Shown: one piece after another, positions 1 through 22,560 of the stretch
Numbering within the stretch: the first letter of the stretch is position 1
Layout of the letters: the number at the start of each line of letters is the position of its first letter
Assembly (NCBI RefSeq): GCF_028389875.1
Contig: NC_084665.1
Span: 18,198,001 to 18,262,000 of the forward strand
Direction: 5' to 3'
Origin: Rhea pennata
Taxonomy: Eukaryota; Chordata; Aves; Rheiformes; Rheidae
DNA: 64,000 bases
Made by a program: the position numbers and the translations under genes
Notes under the pieces: model-generated
What the model was told of the DNA's origin: nothing
Databases searched by the model: none
The model's input: only the letters and a program-made list of their open reading frames with translations

Positions 1-3000
1 ATCTCACTTTAGTTAAAACCATTATGGAGTTACCATAGACCTCAGTCAGAAGAGAACAGTCTTAATTCACAGTTTTCTTACCCATGTGAATGCTTACTTC
101 TGCTTACTTCTCTGAGCCTGGGGTTGTCTAAAGGATTTGTTCCTATGACCTGGAAGGCCAAACAGAAACCAACAGCTTTAAAGGCATAATACTGCTTTTG
201 GAGCTGAAGAGATATTTGATTTTTGTCAATGTTCCACTCCATGTAACTAAATCATTTATGAGTCAGGGATTAGTATCTTCACAAGACCTTACTATTAGCT
301 TTATCTGGGAAAAATAAAACCTCTCTTTCTAGGCCAGTACTGTTTTTAGATCCGGTATGGATGTGTGTTCCTTGCATAGTCCTGAATGAAATGAGCACAA
401 TTCTGGGAAGAGCAGAGTAGTCATAAGGCTGCATTTTGCATGCTGTGGATGAGAGAAACTTTTTTGTAACGGTAAAGGTGGACTATTAAATTTAACAAAA
501 GTTACTACCTATAGTTTGTAACTGATACCTCATTACCTTAAATAGCAGGCAAATGCATAAGGGAAGAGGTATTTTCAGTCTAGATCAGTTCAGTGTGGGA
601 AAACAAGGTGAAGACAGGCTCAGGTCTTGTATTATTCCTACCTAAAATGGTAATCCTTGTGATGGCAAAGTACTCCAAATTTTATGTGAAACCAGGGGTA
701 GGTAACACGACAAAGAATGCTAGAGCCTCAAAATATACCCTGTAGCTTGGTTAGTGTAGAGTCACTGCTGTGCACTGGACATTTTAGAGTATATACAAAC
801 ATGTATACAACAAGGAGAGAGGAGAAGCTGTCTGAATGTGACAGTGGTCCAGAGGATATCATGGCAGCTGGATAGCTCCTCTGCTGCTGTGCCCAGGCAG
901 GCACAGGATGCTCCTGTTGGGGTAGTCTCACCCCTGCTGGACCATACTGGCTGACCTTGATGGTCTTGCACTGTCTGCAAGACTCATAAACAAGGCAAGA
1001 TTTTTCTGGCATTGCATTGGTCTGGATGCATCACTGTGATTATTTTCCGACTGTAGACTTAACCAGATTTAATTCTCATTCCCTTCCCAACACCTTTGCC
1101 TTGTCTGATTCAGGCTTCATGTTTGGTTCATTTCTACATACCCTATAAAGCAGCCATCCACACAGTTTCTATCATGCACTGGAAGACTACCAACACACAG
1201 GAATCAATGGAGCACGAGATGATCTCAGATCTATATAACACTATGGAAGACATGTATGGCATGAACATTCACAGTCCAGGGCAGGCAGATATCTACTAGT
1301 TAGTATCCCCTCACAGTGGAGACATCCTTCCAGCAATCAGACCAACAGTCTACAGTCTGGGTAAGATTGAATCTGTATTTTGTCTCTATTATCTGCTTTA
1401 AGGAAGAAGGATACAACATGCTCTTCAATAATGGAGCTTAGGTCTAAACTGTTAGTTGGATGTGAGGCTTCATGGTACAGCTAACATGTGGGATCACTCT
1501 CAAAATCAACACAGAAGTGTGACACCAATATGTGATAGCTGCTCATGGCTGGTGCTCAGTCATGAGCTTTGTCTGCATGCTAAAAAAATCTTATGACTGA
1601 GTAGATCTTCAGTTATGAGAAAGATGCTTACTTTGGTATTCAGTAATGACCTTTCCTTGAAGAACTGCAGATTTACACAGTGGAATAAATCTAGCAAAAC
1701 TCTTAGAAAGTACTGTCTATACTCTAGTGTAAACTTCAAATATTCTGGACCTGACCCTACTCATATCTTCAGTGTAAGCATAAAAGCTTTTAATGCTATT
1801 TTGATGGATGGTGTGTCTGTTTCCATTTCAAAGACAAGGGAGCATTTCAGTGTTTGAATTTGTGTCAGTAGTCCTATTTCCAGGTATTATTTATACCTCC
1901 TGAAATTGAACAGCCACAATTCCTTGAATATATTTGGAGGATTATAACAGTTTATGACCAAAAATTCCCTAAGATCTCCTGTTGTAATCTTTAAGCACTA
2001 AAATGAAGGACATGGGGCAATCCCACAGAATGTCCCTACATACATCACAGCAACAATCAGCCTAGTGGCAATTGCTTCTGGGGAGAGACTGTGACCTCCT
2101 GAGTCAAGAAGCTGAGATGCAGTTTGGCACATAATCTTTCTAGGAACTACCATACTTTACATTATCTGTGAGCAATCCGTCAAAGAAAAGACTGCATAAA
2201 TCTGTTTAAAGAAGGAAAGAAAAAGAAATTGAGAAATATTTCTGATGCTCATGTGAATACAGTGTGTGGAGTTGATACAAGAGCCCTTTAATTTGCTCTC
2301 AGGTCAGATGCTTCTCATGTGATGCAGCTAGAAAAAAAAATAAAGGGACATTCTGATCAAAAGCTGTATGGCATTAACTCTCAAGGAAGGAGGAGCTGAC
2401 ACATTTTTTTGTTCATATTACCCACTTGTACAGAACAGGAACACTGAGTTAGGCCGTATTTTAACCTTCATAAACTACAAAGGAGGCAGGCAGAATACCA
2501 TTCTCAGAAAGACAGCTGTTAGTGAGGCAGAACAGTGCAGTTCAGCCTGCCAATGCTTTGGCTTTGAAGATGTAAAATATTTTAGAATAAATAAGTATTT
2601 TTACTATTAGCCCAAATTTATGCCAGATATATAAGGTCCACATCAAACTAAAGGGCTCTAAAATTCCTGATGGTAGTGGGAAAACAGATCATAACCAGAA
2701 TTGTTCCTTGCCCTAATATTAAACAAACTTGACAAGAACTGAGCATATGATGTATGAAGGATTTAGTTCATCAGAGAAATTCCCATTTAAAAAATCCACC
2801 TGGATCAAGTGTCCAGTGGAAAGGAACTTGACAACTCAGCACAACAAAAAGGATAGATGCAGTCTTTGAGATAAATCTGTTTCAAAGAGCTGTGGCTCTG
2901 CTGACAAATACAGTCAAGTACACAGTTATCGGTTTTCCTAGACTGACCATCTCAGCAAAGGGCAGCTGACACCACTTTGATAGGCAGCTCTCTGGGGCTC

Positions 3001-3640
3001 TGAAGAATTTTGTGTGTTATTTCTGTCTGCAAAGCAGCTCTGAATAAGGACTATGGGTATTAGGAAGGTATACTCGAGTAATCTATTATGAAGGAAAGTC
3101 AGTGAAAGTGACAGCTAGAGTTGGAATCTGCAGGAAACTTCTATGACCCCATTGGTGAATAATGGAGTAGTTCATCTTTCTTATTATACCTCATGTCTCT
3201 TTTATTGCTGTCCTATCTTTCAGGCCTTTTGTATGTAAGAAGATCGGGAATGGCATGAAGTGAAGAAGAAGGTAAAGCTCTGCCATGAATAAATACTTCA
3301 CGTGCCTCTGCTGAAGGCTCTTCTTAGGCAACAGCAGCGGAGGGGGATTAGCACGACTCTGAGTCGTGCCTCTGCCCCCACATATGATGAGTAACTGCTA
3401 CAAAGCCGTAGTTTCACTGCATGGACAGCAACAGGCGCACGGGAACTGCCTGCAAGCTGACTGAGGAAGTTTAATCCGTCTACAGGACTACCCCTCTCTG
3501 ACTGCTACACTGCATTTTTTTTTTTTAAAAAAAAAAAAACTTTAAGAATAAAATTTAGGTTCTGAAAATACAAATTCCTCACATCCTGAAACAAATAACG
3601 TAAAACGTATTTTTTTCACCCTTCTGATCTATAAGCTCAG
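1..3640. other. Upstream flank, no gene recognised
   Basis: Moderately AT-rich DNA upstream of the PSEN2 CpG island. The open frames are short (80 codons or fewer) apart from a 94-codon minus-strand frame at 728-1012. None resembles a known family or is bounded by convincing splice sites. A T-run followed by an A-run lies at about 3515-3539, and a perfect 19-nt palindrome lies at 3351-3369. In other vertebrates the next gene in this direction is ITPKB, but I see no coding sequence of it here. Confidence 0.6.
3351..3369. repeat. Perfect 19-nt palindrome upstream of the PSEN2 island
   Basis: Two 9-bp arms, GCACGACTC and GAGTCGTGC, flank a single central T. The core resembles an AP-1 half-site (TGAGTC). 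An 11-bp direct repeat CGTGCCTCTGC occurs at 3301-3311 and again at 3365-3375, overlapping the right arm. Function is unknown. It lies about 300 bp outside the CpG island. Confidence 0.8.
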
Positions 3641-3976
3641 CAAAGAAGCGACCCTCGAAGCACTGTCCCTCAGCCAGCTTCTCACTTCGCTCCTCCTCCC
3701 TCCCCCCTTGCTCGCTGGTCGCAGTCAAGGCCTGCGCACCTCCCCCAGGCTGCCCAGGAGCTCCGGCGCCTCGCCGTGCCCAGCGGGCGGCTGGCAGCGG
3801 CCAGGCGAGCTCCCCAGCCTCGCTGACCGTCCTCTGCCTCCAGCAGCCGCCCAGCCCCAAGGCAAGAAGGAGCCGGCTCAGCCCCCCTCTACCCCTCCCC
3901 ATCATGGCGGGCCTCGCCGGGCACCACCCCGGCGGAGGAGGAAGGGCAGGGTGAGGGCCCCCTCAGCCGCTTTCCT

Positions 3977-4013
3977 ATTGGCCGACCCTCATCCCACACT
4001 TCGCTTTCATTGG
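3977..4013 (-). promoter_or_regulatory. Paired inverted CCAAT boxes, PSEN2 promoter
   Basis: ATTGG occurs at 3977-3981 and 4009-4013, with starts 32 bp apart (about three helical turns). Such spacing suits adjacent NF-Y binding on one face of DNA. The COQ8A promoter repeats the same pair with the same spacing at 40608 and 40640. Confidence 0.6.
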
Positions 4014-4126
4014 AGAATGCTGCAGAGTGGGCGGAAGCGCTCGGGAGGAGCGACATCCGCAGCGGCGAATCAGCGGGCGCACTCTGCCCCCTCCCGGGGC
4101 GGCTTTGTGGGGGTTAGAATGCGCCG

Positions 4127-4141
4127 GAGCCAATGGGAGCG
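4127..4141 (+). promoter_or_regulatory. Forward CCAAT block GAGCCAATGGGAGCG
   Basis: This is a consensus NF-Y site about 70 bp before the likely exon 1 donor. The same 15 bases occur in the COQ8A promoter at 40725-40739. Confidence 0.65.
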
Positions 4142-4149
4142 TCGTTGGG

Positions 4150-4205
4150 TCTGTGCCGCGCCGCGCCGCGCCAGGCCGGGCCGCGCCGCGCCGCACCGGG
4201 GCCAG
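4150..4205 (+). other. PSEN2: PSEN2 non-coding exon 1 (predicted 3' boundary)
   Basis: A strong donor CCAG|GTGAGG ends this GC-rich stretch at 4205, just downstream of the forward CCAAT box. The translated PSEN2 exon at 10111 opens with a 50-nt 5'UTR behind a good acceptor, so an upstream untranslated exon is required, as in mammalian PSEN2. The 5' end given is approximate. An alternative first exon in the smaller GC-rich block at 4815-4995 is possible. Confidence 0.5.
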
Positions 4206-4260
4206 GTGAGGCGGCGGCGGGGCCGGTTCGGGGGGGGGCGCGCAGGGGCCGCGCCGCGCC

Positions 4261-4293
4261 CCGGCCGGGCCGGGCCGGGCCGGGCCGGGCCGG
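4261..4293. repeat. (GGGCC)n pentanucleotide repeat
   Basis: About six tandem GGGCC units start 55 bp after the predicted exon 1 donor of PSEN2. The tract is purely GC and could form G-rich secondary structure or R-loops. Confidence 0.85.
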
Positions 4294-4448
4294 ACGTTTG
4301 CGCGGGGACGCCGCGCCGCTGGAGCCGTGCGTGGCCCCGCCGCCACCTGCCCTCGGAACTCGGCCCGGCACGGGAACACGGGGCAAACTCGCTCTCGGGG
4401 CTGAGCTGGGGAACGTGAGCCTTGCTGGCTGCTTCTGGAGGCAGCAAA

Positions 4449-4527
4449 CATATGCGCTATATTTATGTGTATGTGTGTATATACGTGTATGTATGTGTAT
4501 TATATACATATATATGCATACGCATAT
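4449..4527. repeat. TG/TA alternating purine-pyrimidine tract
   Basis: An imperfect (TG/TA/CA)n microsatellite lies directly at the downstream edge of the CpG island. A second TA-rich stretch follows at about 4728-4770. Alternating purine-pyrimidine DNA of this kind can adopt Z-DNA or cruciform forms. Confidence 0.75.
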
Positions 4528-4814
4528 TTTTTTTCCCCGGGGAGGGGTAGGGCTGCATTTCTGCCTCAGGCTGCAGGACGGTATTTCGTTTGTAACCATT
4601 GCTAGCAAATCCTAAACGGCAAACAGAATTTTATAAGCGTTCAAAACAACCTTTTCAATTATGGAAAAATGTGTGCACTGGCACAAGGCTTTTTTCCAGT
4701 GCTGTCTTGTGAAATCACAGACTGGAGTGTGTATAGATGTGTGTATATATATGTATATATATATCTTTTTTTCTAAAGCGTCTCTTTTCTCCCTGCCTGC
4801 CCCCCTTTGCCAGC

Positions 4815-4995
4815 TGCAAGGTGCACGCGTGGGGCCGGTCATGCGTGCGGACAGAGGAGGAAGCTGACCCGCTTTTGGAGGCGAGCGAGGCTCCGGTGCG
4901 TATGCGCGTGCGCCCGGCCCCCCTGAACCGGGGAGCGGCGCGTCCCCCTCAGCTGGTGGCCCCCACGTCCCGGGAGGGGACAGGGTGCAACCTAA
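4815..4995. other. Secondary CpG-rich block in PSEN2 intron 1
   Basis: This is a short GC-rich and CpG-rich segment separated from the main island by about 400 bp of AT-rich microsatellite-bearing DNA. It could be an alternative first exon or enhancer. No decisive splice site was found. Confidence 0.4.
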
Positions 4996-7900
4996 ATACA
5001 GGTGTCTCTGGGCATCCACGACGCAAGCTGCCCTGTCATCTTCGGGGTTTGCTGGCTCAGGTGCCCCAGGGCAGTGTTAGAAGCTATTAGCTATTTCTGC
5101 GCATGAGGCTTGAGCCAGACTTCAAAGTCTGCCTGGCCTGAGTACGTCAGCTGGGATGTGGTGGTTTTATGCTTCAGCTAGAAGCTGACTGCTGGCGGCA
5201 GTCAAGCTTGGCAAATAATCTTTCTGCTAGCGTGGTTTGACGTTCTTTGGGAGGGTCTAATTTAAGCTCTACCAGCAAAATGACACTTCTGTGGCTATTT
5301 GCTGTGCCTTTCTTATGGGACAAAAGAAAGTAATGTTAGTATAACTATGCTGATACTTCCTAAAAAGAAGAAAGAGGCCTCCAAATCTTGACAACTTCCT
5401 TTAGCATCTCATGTTTTGTTATTTTGGCACTCTTGAGCTGCAACTGAATGGCATTTGCAAGTCTTCTTTCCACTGTTTTGAAGGTGCGTTCTGAGTAGCT
5501 TGTCATTTTACCAGCATGCACTTTTTGGCCTTACCTACTGTGAAGAATCTGAAAGGCTAAATTGCCTTTTATTTTCCTTCTAATTTTGCCCCTACTACTT
5601 GGAACTTCTGAAACTTTTTTTTCTTTCTCTTTTTTATTTACTAACAGCGGCACAGAAAACATTAGACTGTCAATGTCTAGCTCTCTTCATCTAAATATAG
5701 CAAATGAAAACAGATTTTCTTCATCTAACTGCCATGAAAGAGAACAATATGTATAAGCAGGAGTTTAAACTCTTAAATGTGTTATTAAATATTCTGCTAA
5801 CCTATAGCAGCTGTTCAGCACTGTACATTATACATTTGGTATTATTTATTATGGATTGAGTACAAAGCAAGGGATTTGGATCTGTTTGCAGCATGAGGAT
5901 GTTGTAGCCTGATATTAAAAGGCAAACCAAGGCTAGAACCTAATGTTAGGTGAATTGTCCTAGCGTCATTGAAATCCATGAAGCTGATTTACCCCACTGA
6001 AGAAGGAGATCCTTTACATGAAAGACATCTGGGAAGAGAGAAATTGATACTTCCTGCTTTCTTACAGGCTTCACAGAACTGCTGGAAAGTGGGAGTTGTT
6101 GTATTCCCACCTCTACTGTTCAGTTACAAGAAATGGTTCATACTGTTCTGGCTTTTGGGCTCTTTCATTTTTGCCATATGGTTTTGAGTTTAATCTCTTG
6201 GCACTTGAAAATTTTACAATTTTGAATGAGTCCTAACAGCTTGAATCCATCCACAGAGGAAAAGAGGAAAATTGTGCCTGATCTCCTATGACTTACTGTG
6301 ACCAGTTTGAAGACTGTGTAGCATGTGTTGTTTGTTTTTTTTGTTTACTGTATTCAGTAGACCATGTTCTGTAATCATCTGTGAATACAGGTACAGCATG
6401 AATTCCCCCTGCCCCCACAAGCTCCTCCTATCACTAGAGTTGTAAAGGAATTGTTTTTGTCCCAGCCCTTCCTGCCTTTCCTGAAATGTCTTGCCTCTTT
6501 CCAATCAACCTAGAAAAACGCATTGTTTATGTGCATTGACATATCTGGTGTCAAGCACAAAAGTAATTGAATCTAGGAAAGATTCCTTTGCTTTCTGTTG
6601 CGGGGTACACAGGCTCCTTGGAAGGCAGAAATCTTCTCCACAAGATCCCTTACCATAGTTTAACTAGCAAAGCAATAACAAAAAACAGTGCAGACTTAGA
6701 ACACCTCTTTCTCAGTTGCATGGTGCTTCGTGGATCTGCTGTTTTATTCCTGTTTGGCCCTTGGCCCTCACAGCAGACTTTCTCTCTTTGCTTTGCTCAG
6801 CCTGAGAGGTGCTGTAAGTGCTGGCTGAGTAGCTGTGACAGTGATTGGGCTGGGCCTTTCCTCTCCTGAAGGAGAGATTGCTGTCTCCAGCATCCAAAAC
6901 AGAGCAGTGTTGGTTCAAAGGGCAACTCTGATGACTAAATAGTGGCATTGGAAAATCTCTCTGCTGGAGCCTGTGGTGTGCCAGAGGGGAGGGTCAGTTT
7001 TCCTCCACAAGCCACTTTGACTCCCACTTTGATAAGGGCAGCGCTGCCATAGATGCTGCAACCTCAGGTAAGAATGGGCTGACTGTCTCAGAGTGGTGGG
7101 TCCCGCTGGCCTCAGCAGCCTCTACTGACTTGCTTCCTCTGCACTTGGGCTGTGGTTGCCTGGCAGTCTCTGCATCAGTGCAGCTTTGCTCTTGGTGTGA
7201 CAGCATCCATGCCATGAATTGTGCCATTCTCAGTTACACTCATCTGTGGAGTGGGGAACAGATATCCTTATTTATCTGTATTAGGAGGTTGTTAATCCAC
7301 CTTTCTCCCTTCACCAAATTAAAAGCTCACTTCACATAATAAAGATTATAAGCAGGATAGACACCTAGGAGGGCTAAAGCATCTCACCCAAGTGAGTGAT
7401 TTCATGAATGCTTCATACCACTGTAAGGCTTTGACTCTATTGAATTGGGAAGGCCTAGTCCTCCCTTTCCTCATGTGGCACTGGCACTGTGGCTGGTCCA
7501 GTAGCCAGTCTGGGAGCCAGTTGTGCTGGAACCTGCCTCTGTGGAAACAAAGGAAAAGAAGTCTCTGCTGTCTTTTCAGAAGAACTACGTTGCTGATGAG
7601 TACCTGGGGTGGGTATAAGAGAGCCTGGAGGAAAGGGTGGTGGGACTGCATCTTTGACAGGAGTGCATGTTCAGATGAATTTAAGGCAGTTGTGAATACA
7701 ACCCCTGATGAATTTGCTGAGGGGTGGTTGCCACAGGAACTCCTGTAAAATCCCTGCTGTGCTGGAGACTGCCTGTGTCAATACTCACTGAACCCAAAGC
7801 TTTATAAAGGGATGGAAAGACTGGTAAAGCCGTGCTCAGGTCTGCCTTTTGCTCAGAAGTATTTTTGCATCTCTGCCTTTGTTCATAGTCTTTTTGAGGG

Positions 7901-9542
7901 AGAATAACAGAAAATGTCCAGCTTAAAAACAGCTGTTTTACAATGTAAGATTTCTTTCCATGTAATTGTAGGGGTCAGTAATGAGTAATTTGTTCTTGCT
8001 GTCAGTTCAGCTCCTCCAGTGGGCACAACTAGGGTGTTAAAAGTAGGCTAATTGGTCCCTTCTGAGGTCCTCTGCAGTATTGCTGTTTCGCATAGAGGAC
8101 CACTGAAATTGTCTGGCAGTTTCTCTCATTTTGGGAGCAAAAGTTCTTTAATACTTTGGTTAAGTTGTTAAAACCTAAATTTTAGTCTCAGACTTATCAG
8201 AGAATAAATCTTTGTCTTGTCTGGGCTCCAGCATGTGCAGAAGGTTTTGAGTTATTTAAATTCCATGGGTCACGATCTAGGTACTTACAATCCAATGGCA
8301 TGCATAACTTAACCTGTTCATACTCCACTGATCCAGCAGTATGTCATGCTTGAATTACTTTACATTAAATATGTACCCACTTCTTTAAAGAAGGACTAAA
8401 TCCTATAATTGAAACAGAATCTAGGCTTTCAACTGTGATTTATGAATCCCTACATGCTCAGTCAGAAGAATGTTAAGCATCCAGAGTATGGAAATTTCTG
8501 GCTCTCTAGGAAGTAAGCACAAAAATGCAGGTGTCAGGAGGCTCACTCACTGAGAATACAGTAGCCCTCGCTTGAGAATTGGCCCTGTCCCCCGTAACTG
8601 TATTGTTTTTAATCATAGAAAGAGGAACATAATGGTAAGAAAAGGCTTGAAGAGAAGGCAAGAGAGGAGCAGATGTCTGAAAAATGTCTCGTTTGCACAG
8701 GTTGAGTTTACCTTCTGAATTTTTTTGAAGGTGCCAAATGTGTTCAGAAGGTTGTGGAAGAAAGGGAAATCTCCCATTCCCTCTTACTTGTTCTGAAACT
8801 GAAGTGAATTTCAGTTTTATCAGTGAAAAGTAGGAATCTCCTGCAGATCTTTGAAGTATCCACTCTGAACACTCAAGTTGGCTGGCAGACAGCATAGATT
8901 ACGAGTTGGACCATGAACACAGAATTTGGGTTTAAGTGACTATGTCCAAGTCACATGGCTTCTTCAGCTTCCTTTTCTGAGTCAGACGTGTTTCCTGAGA
9001 TACTCAAAGATCCTGAGAGGAAAAGAAAAATTGTGTAAAATACTGCAGAGAGTAGGAGATGATGTAGATATTACAGCTTTTCCATGCCTTAAAGGTCTGC
9101 TTTTGCTTATGGGTAGGTGGCTGAGAATCAGAAGGTGCCTGAATTGTCTTTAATAACTCAACTGTTTTGTTTAGTGGAATTAATAAATGCTAACATGAAT
9201 TCAAATATTACCTATCTTCACAGTTTCTTGTAATCCTGGCTTTAAGGTTATTTTGAATTAGCCAAGACAGTGTACCTCCTGTCTCCAGTGACTAAAAAGA
9301 AAAGCTGTTCCTCTCTTCTCCACTGTGCCCCTGCTTTGTTTGCTTTCAGATGCAGCAGGATGTGCAAAGAGGCCAAAAAATTCTAGCCCCTGCTATTAAA
9401 GTCCAAATTGTTTTGTTCTTCCTCACAAGGCAACACAGGGAGATTTAAAAAAAGGGAGGGGGGAGGAGATGGTTAATCTAAGGGGATAGGTCTTCCCGTT
9501 TGTACACAAATCTCTTGCTGTGCACTGTGGGTAAAGAGAGGA

Positions 9543-9576
9543 ACTGCTTATGAAATTCATCTGGTTCATAAGCAGT
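9543..9576. repeat. 12-bp inverted repeat, 10-nt loop
   Basis: Arms ACTGCTTATGAA (9543-9554) and TTCATAAGCAGT (9565-9576) are perfectly complementary. They lie in PSEN2 intron 1 about 530 bp before the first coding exon. Confidence 0.85.
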
Positions 9577-10110
9577 CAGAGAAAGGCAACGTGTAACTCC
9601 TGCCTATTAACTTGTGCAAAGCTGAAGCTTCAGGTTAGCAATAAACTGCTGCTGCCTGCTGATGCTTTCTGCTGTGCTGTGTAAGAGCCGAGCTCTGTCT
9701 GCTGTCTAGCCAACAGCTAGCATTTGAGGTGAAGCATTGTTTGGCCCATGCAAATCAAATGCTCTCTAAGCTCTGAGAAGCCTCCTGTGTGAAAGTCAAG
9801 GTGTGCTAATGTGGGAGGAAAAGCCCAGAGGCAGCAATTGTGGAAGCTGTGACAAAGAAAAACTGTTAGATTGATCAGGTCCAATTGGTTCAGCACTGCA
9901 TTCTGCTGTTCTCCCAGACTGCAAAGACAACAGTGACTTTAATTGAATGGGTTGTCATGCCTGGAGTGACAGCAGGCTAAACCTGTTGAAGAGATGCAGT
10001 TATGCAGCCTGCTATAGGATTCCAGCTCAAGTTGCACCTCCTCTTCAGACTTCCAGTTATGTTTGTGCTGCAGTGTTCACTGTTTCCTTTCCTTCTACTT
10101 GTCTCCTCAG

Positions 10111-10160
10111 GCTTGAGCAGTGCTTGGCTGTGCACCTCCTGAGTGCTCCTTGGAAAAGCA
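10111..10160 (+). other. PSEN2: PSEN2 5'UTR part of first coding exon
   Basis: A pyrimidine-rich tract ending in CTCCTCAG (10103-10110) marks the acceptor. Fifty untranslated bases follow before the first ATG. Confidence 0.75.
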
Positions 10161-22007
<11,847 letters not shown>

Positions 22008-22527
22008 AAGGACAAAAAGTGGAAGTTAGAGGAGGATATTTTGGGTTTTTTTTTTTTTTTTTTTTTTTTGAAAACTTTGCTGTGAAGTATGATACGCTGT
22101 TTGGAATAAGTCATTAAGTTTTACACTTAGTGCCGTATATTTTTAAGGAAAACACTAACTCTGTGACATGATATGTACTAAAAATCCAGTACATCGGTTT
22201 TTAATCTTAAAAATCTAGAAGCTCATCTTAGGCAGAGAATTTTCACAGGAGCCTTAAGTCTTTTGGACTCCAGTGAAAAGTCTGGCTCGTTGCTGACAAC
22301 GGAGCATTACTTAAATGTATTTGATGTCTACACTGCCTGTTTTGAGCACAGAAACCTGCATGTAGCATGGACCGGTGGACAGATGAAGGGTCTGATCTGT
22401 GCTTCCAGGAGCTAAGGTGTTTTAGTCCTGGAACTGCAGTGAAGTTTGATTGTGCTCTGTAATTGTTAACACTTTAGTGTATTGAAGTATTGTACAAACA
22501 TGTAGCAAAAGTTAAGTGATACCTGTA

Positions 22528-22533
22528 ATTAAA
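22528..22533 (+). terminator. Candidate polyadenylation signal ATTAAA
   Basis: This is the common variant hexamer 520 nt after the PSEN2 stop, with GT-rich DNA 50-60 nt downstream. No transcript evidence is available. Confidence 0.35.
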
Positions 22534-22555
22534 ACAAAACAAAACAAAACAAAAC
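22531..22555. repeat. (AAAAC)5 microsatellite
   Basis: Five tandem AAAAC units directly overlap and follow the candidate ATTAAA. Confidence 0.9.
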
Positions 22556-22560
22556 ACATG

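Larger units (their letters stand above)
3640..4430 (+). promoter_or_regulatory. PSEN2: CpG island and PSEN2 promoter
   Basis: This is a dense GC/CpG block in otherwise AT-rich DNA, placed about 6 kb upstream of the PSEN2 start codon. It has no TATA box. Inverted CCAAT boxes (ATTGG) lie at 3977-3981 and 4009-4013, 32 bp apart, and a forward CCAAT lies at 4130-4134. A GC-box-like TGGGCGG followed by an ETS-like CGGAAG lies near 4027-4036. This layout is typical of a broadly expressed NF-Y/Sp1 housekeeping promoter. Assignment to PSEN2 is inferred from position, strand and the splice donor at 4206. I cannot fix the transcription start exactly; it probably falls between 4150 and 4200. Confidence 0.8.
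4206..10110 (+). other. PSEN2: PSEN2 intron 1
   Basis: No coding exon is visible. Contents in order are the GGGCC repeat, two alternating purine/pyrimidine tracts (about 4449-4527 and 4728-4770), a second small CpG-rich block (4815-4995), two small dyads (5116-5131 and 5182-5209) and a 12-bp-arm inverted repeat (9543-9576). The rest appears to be ordinary intronic DNA. Open frames here, including those of 100-129 codons at 6567, 7346, 7392 and 8506, look like chance frames. Confidence 0.6.
22008..22560 (+). other. PSEN2: PSEN2 3'UTR (approximate)
   Basis: The 3'UTR has an unbroken run of 24 T (22046-22069) 40 nt after the stop. I see no AATAAA nearby. An ATTAAA at 22528-22533 followed by (AAAAC)5 and a GT-rich stretch near 22590 is the best candidate for the poly(A) site. 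Further ATTAAA copies lie at about 23225 and 23247, so a longer UTR is possible. Confidence 0.45.

Noticed and set aside
3205..3260. Possible upstream exon after CTATCTTTCAG
   Set aside because: The acceptor-like site has no matching donor or open frame and lies outside the CpG island.
3579..4615. Long open frames on both strands in the PSEN2 CpG island
   Set aside because: Same GC bias. The frames overlap the promoter CCAAT boxes and the GGGCC repeat, and none continues through a splice site into PSEN2 in frame.
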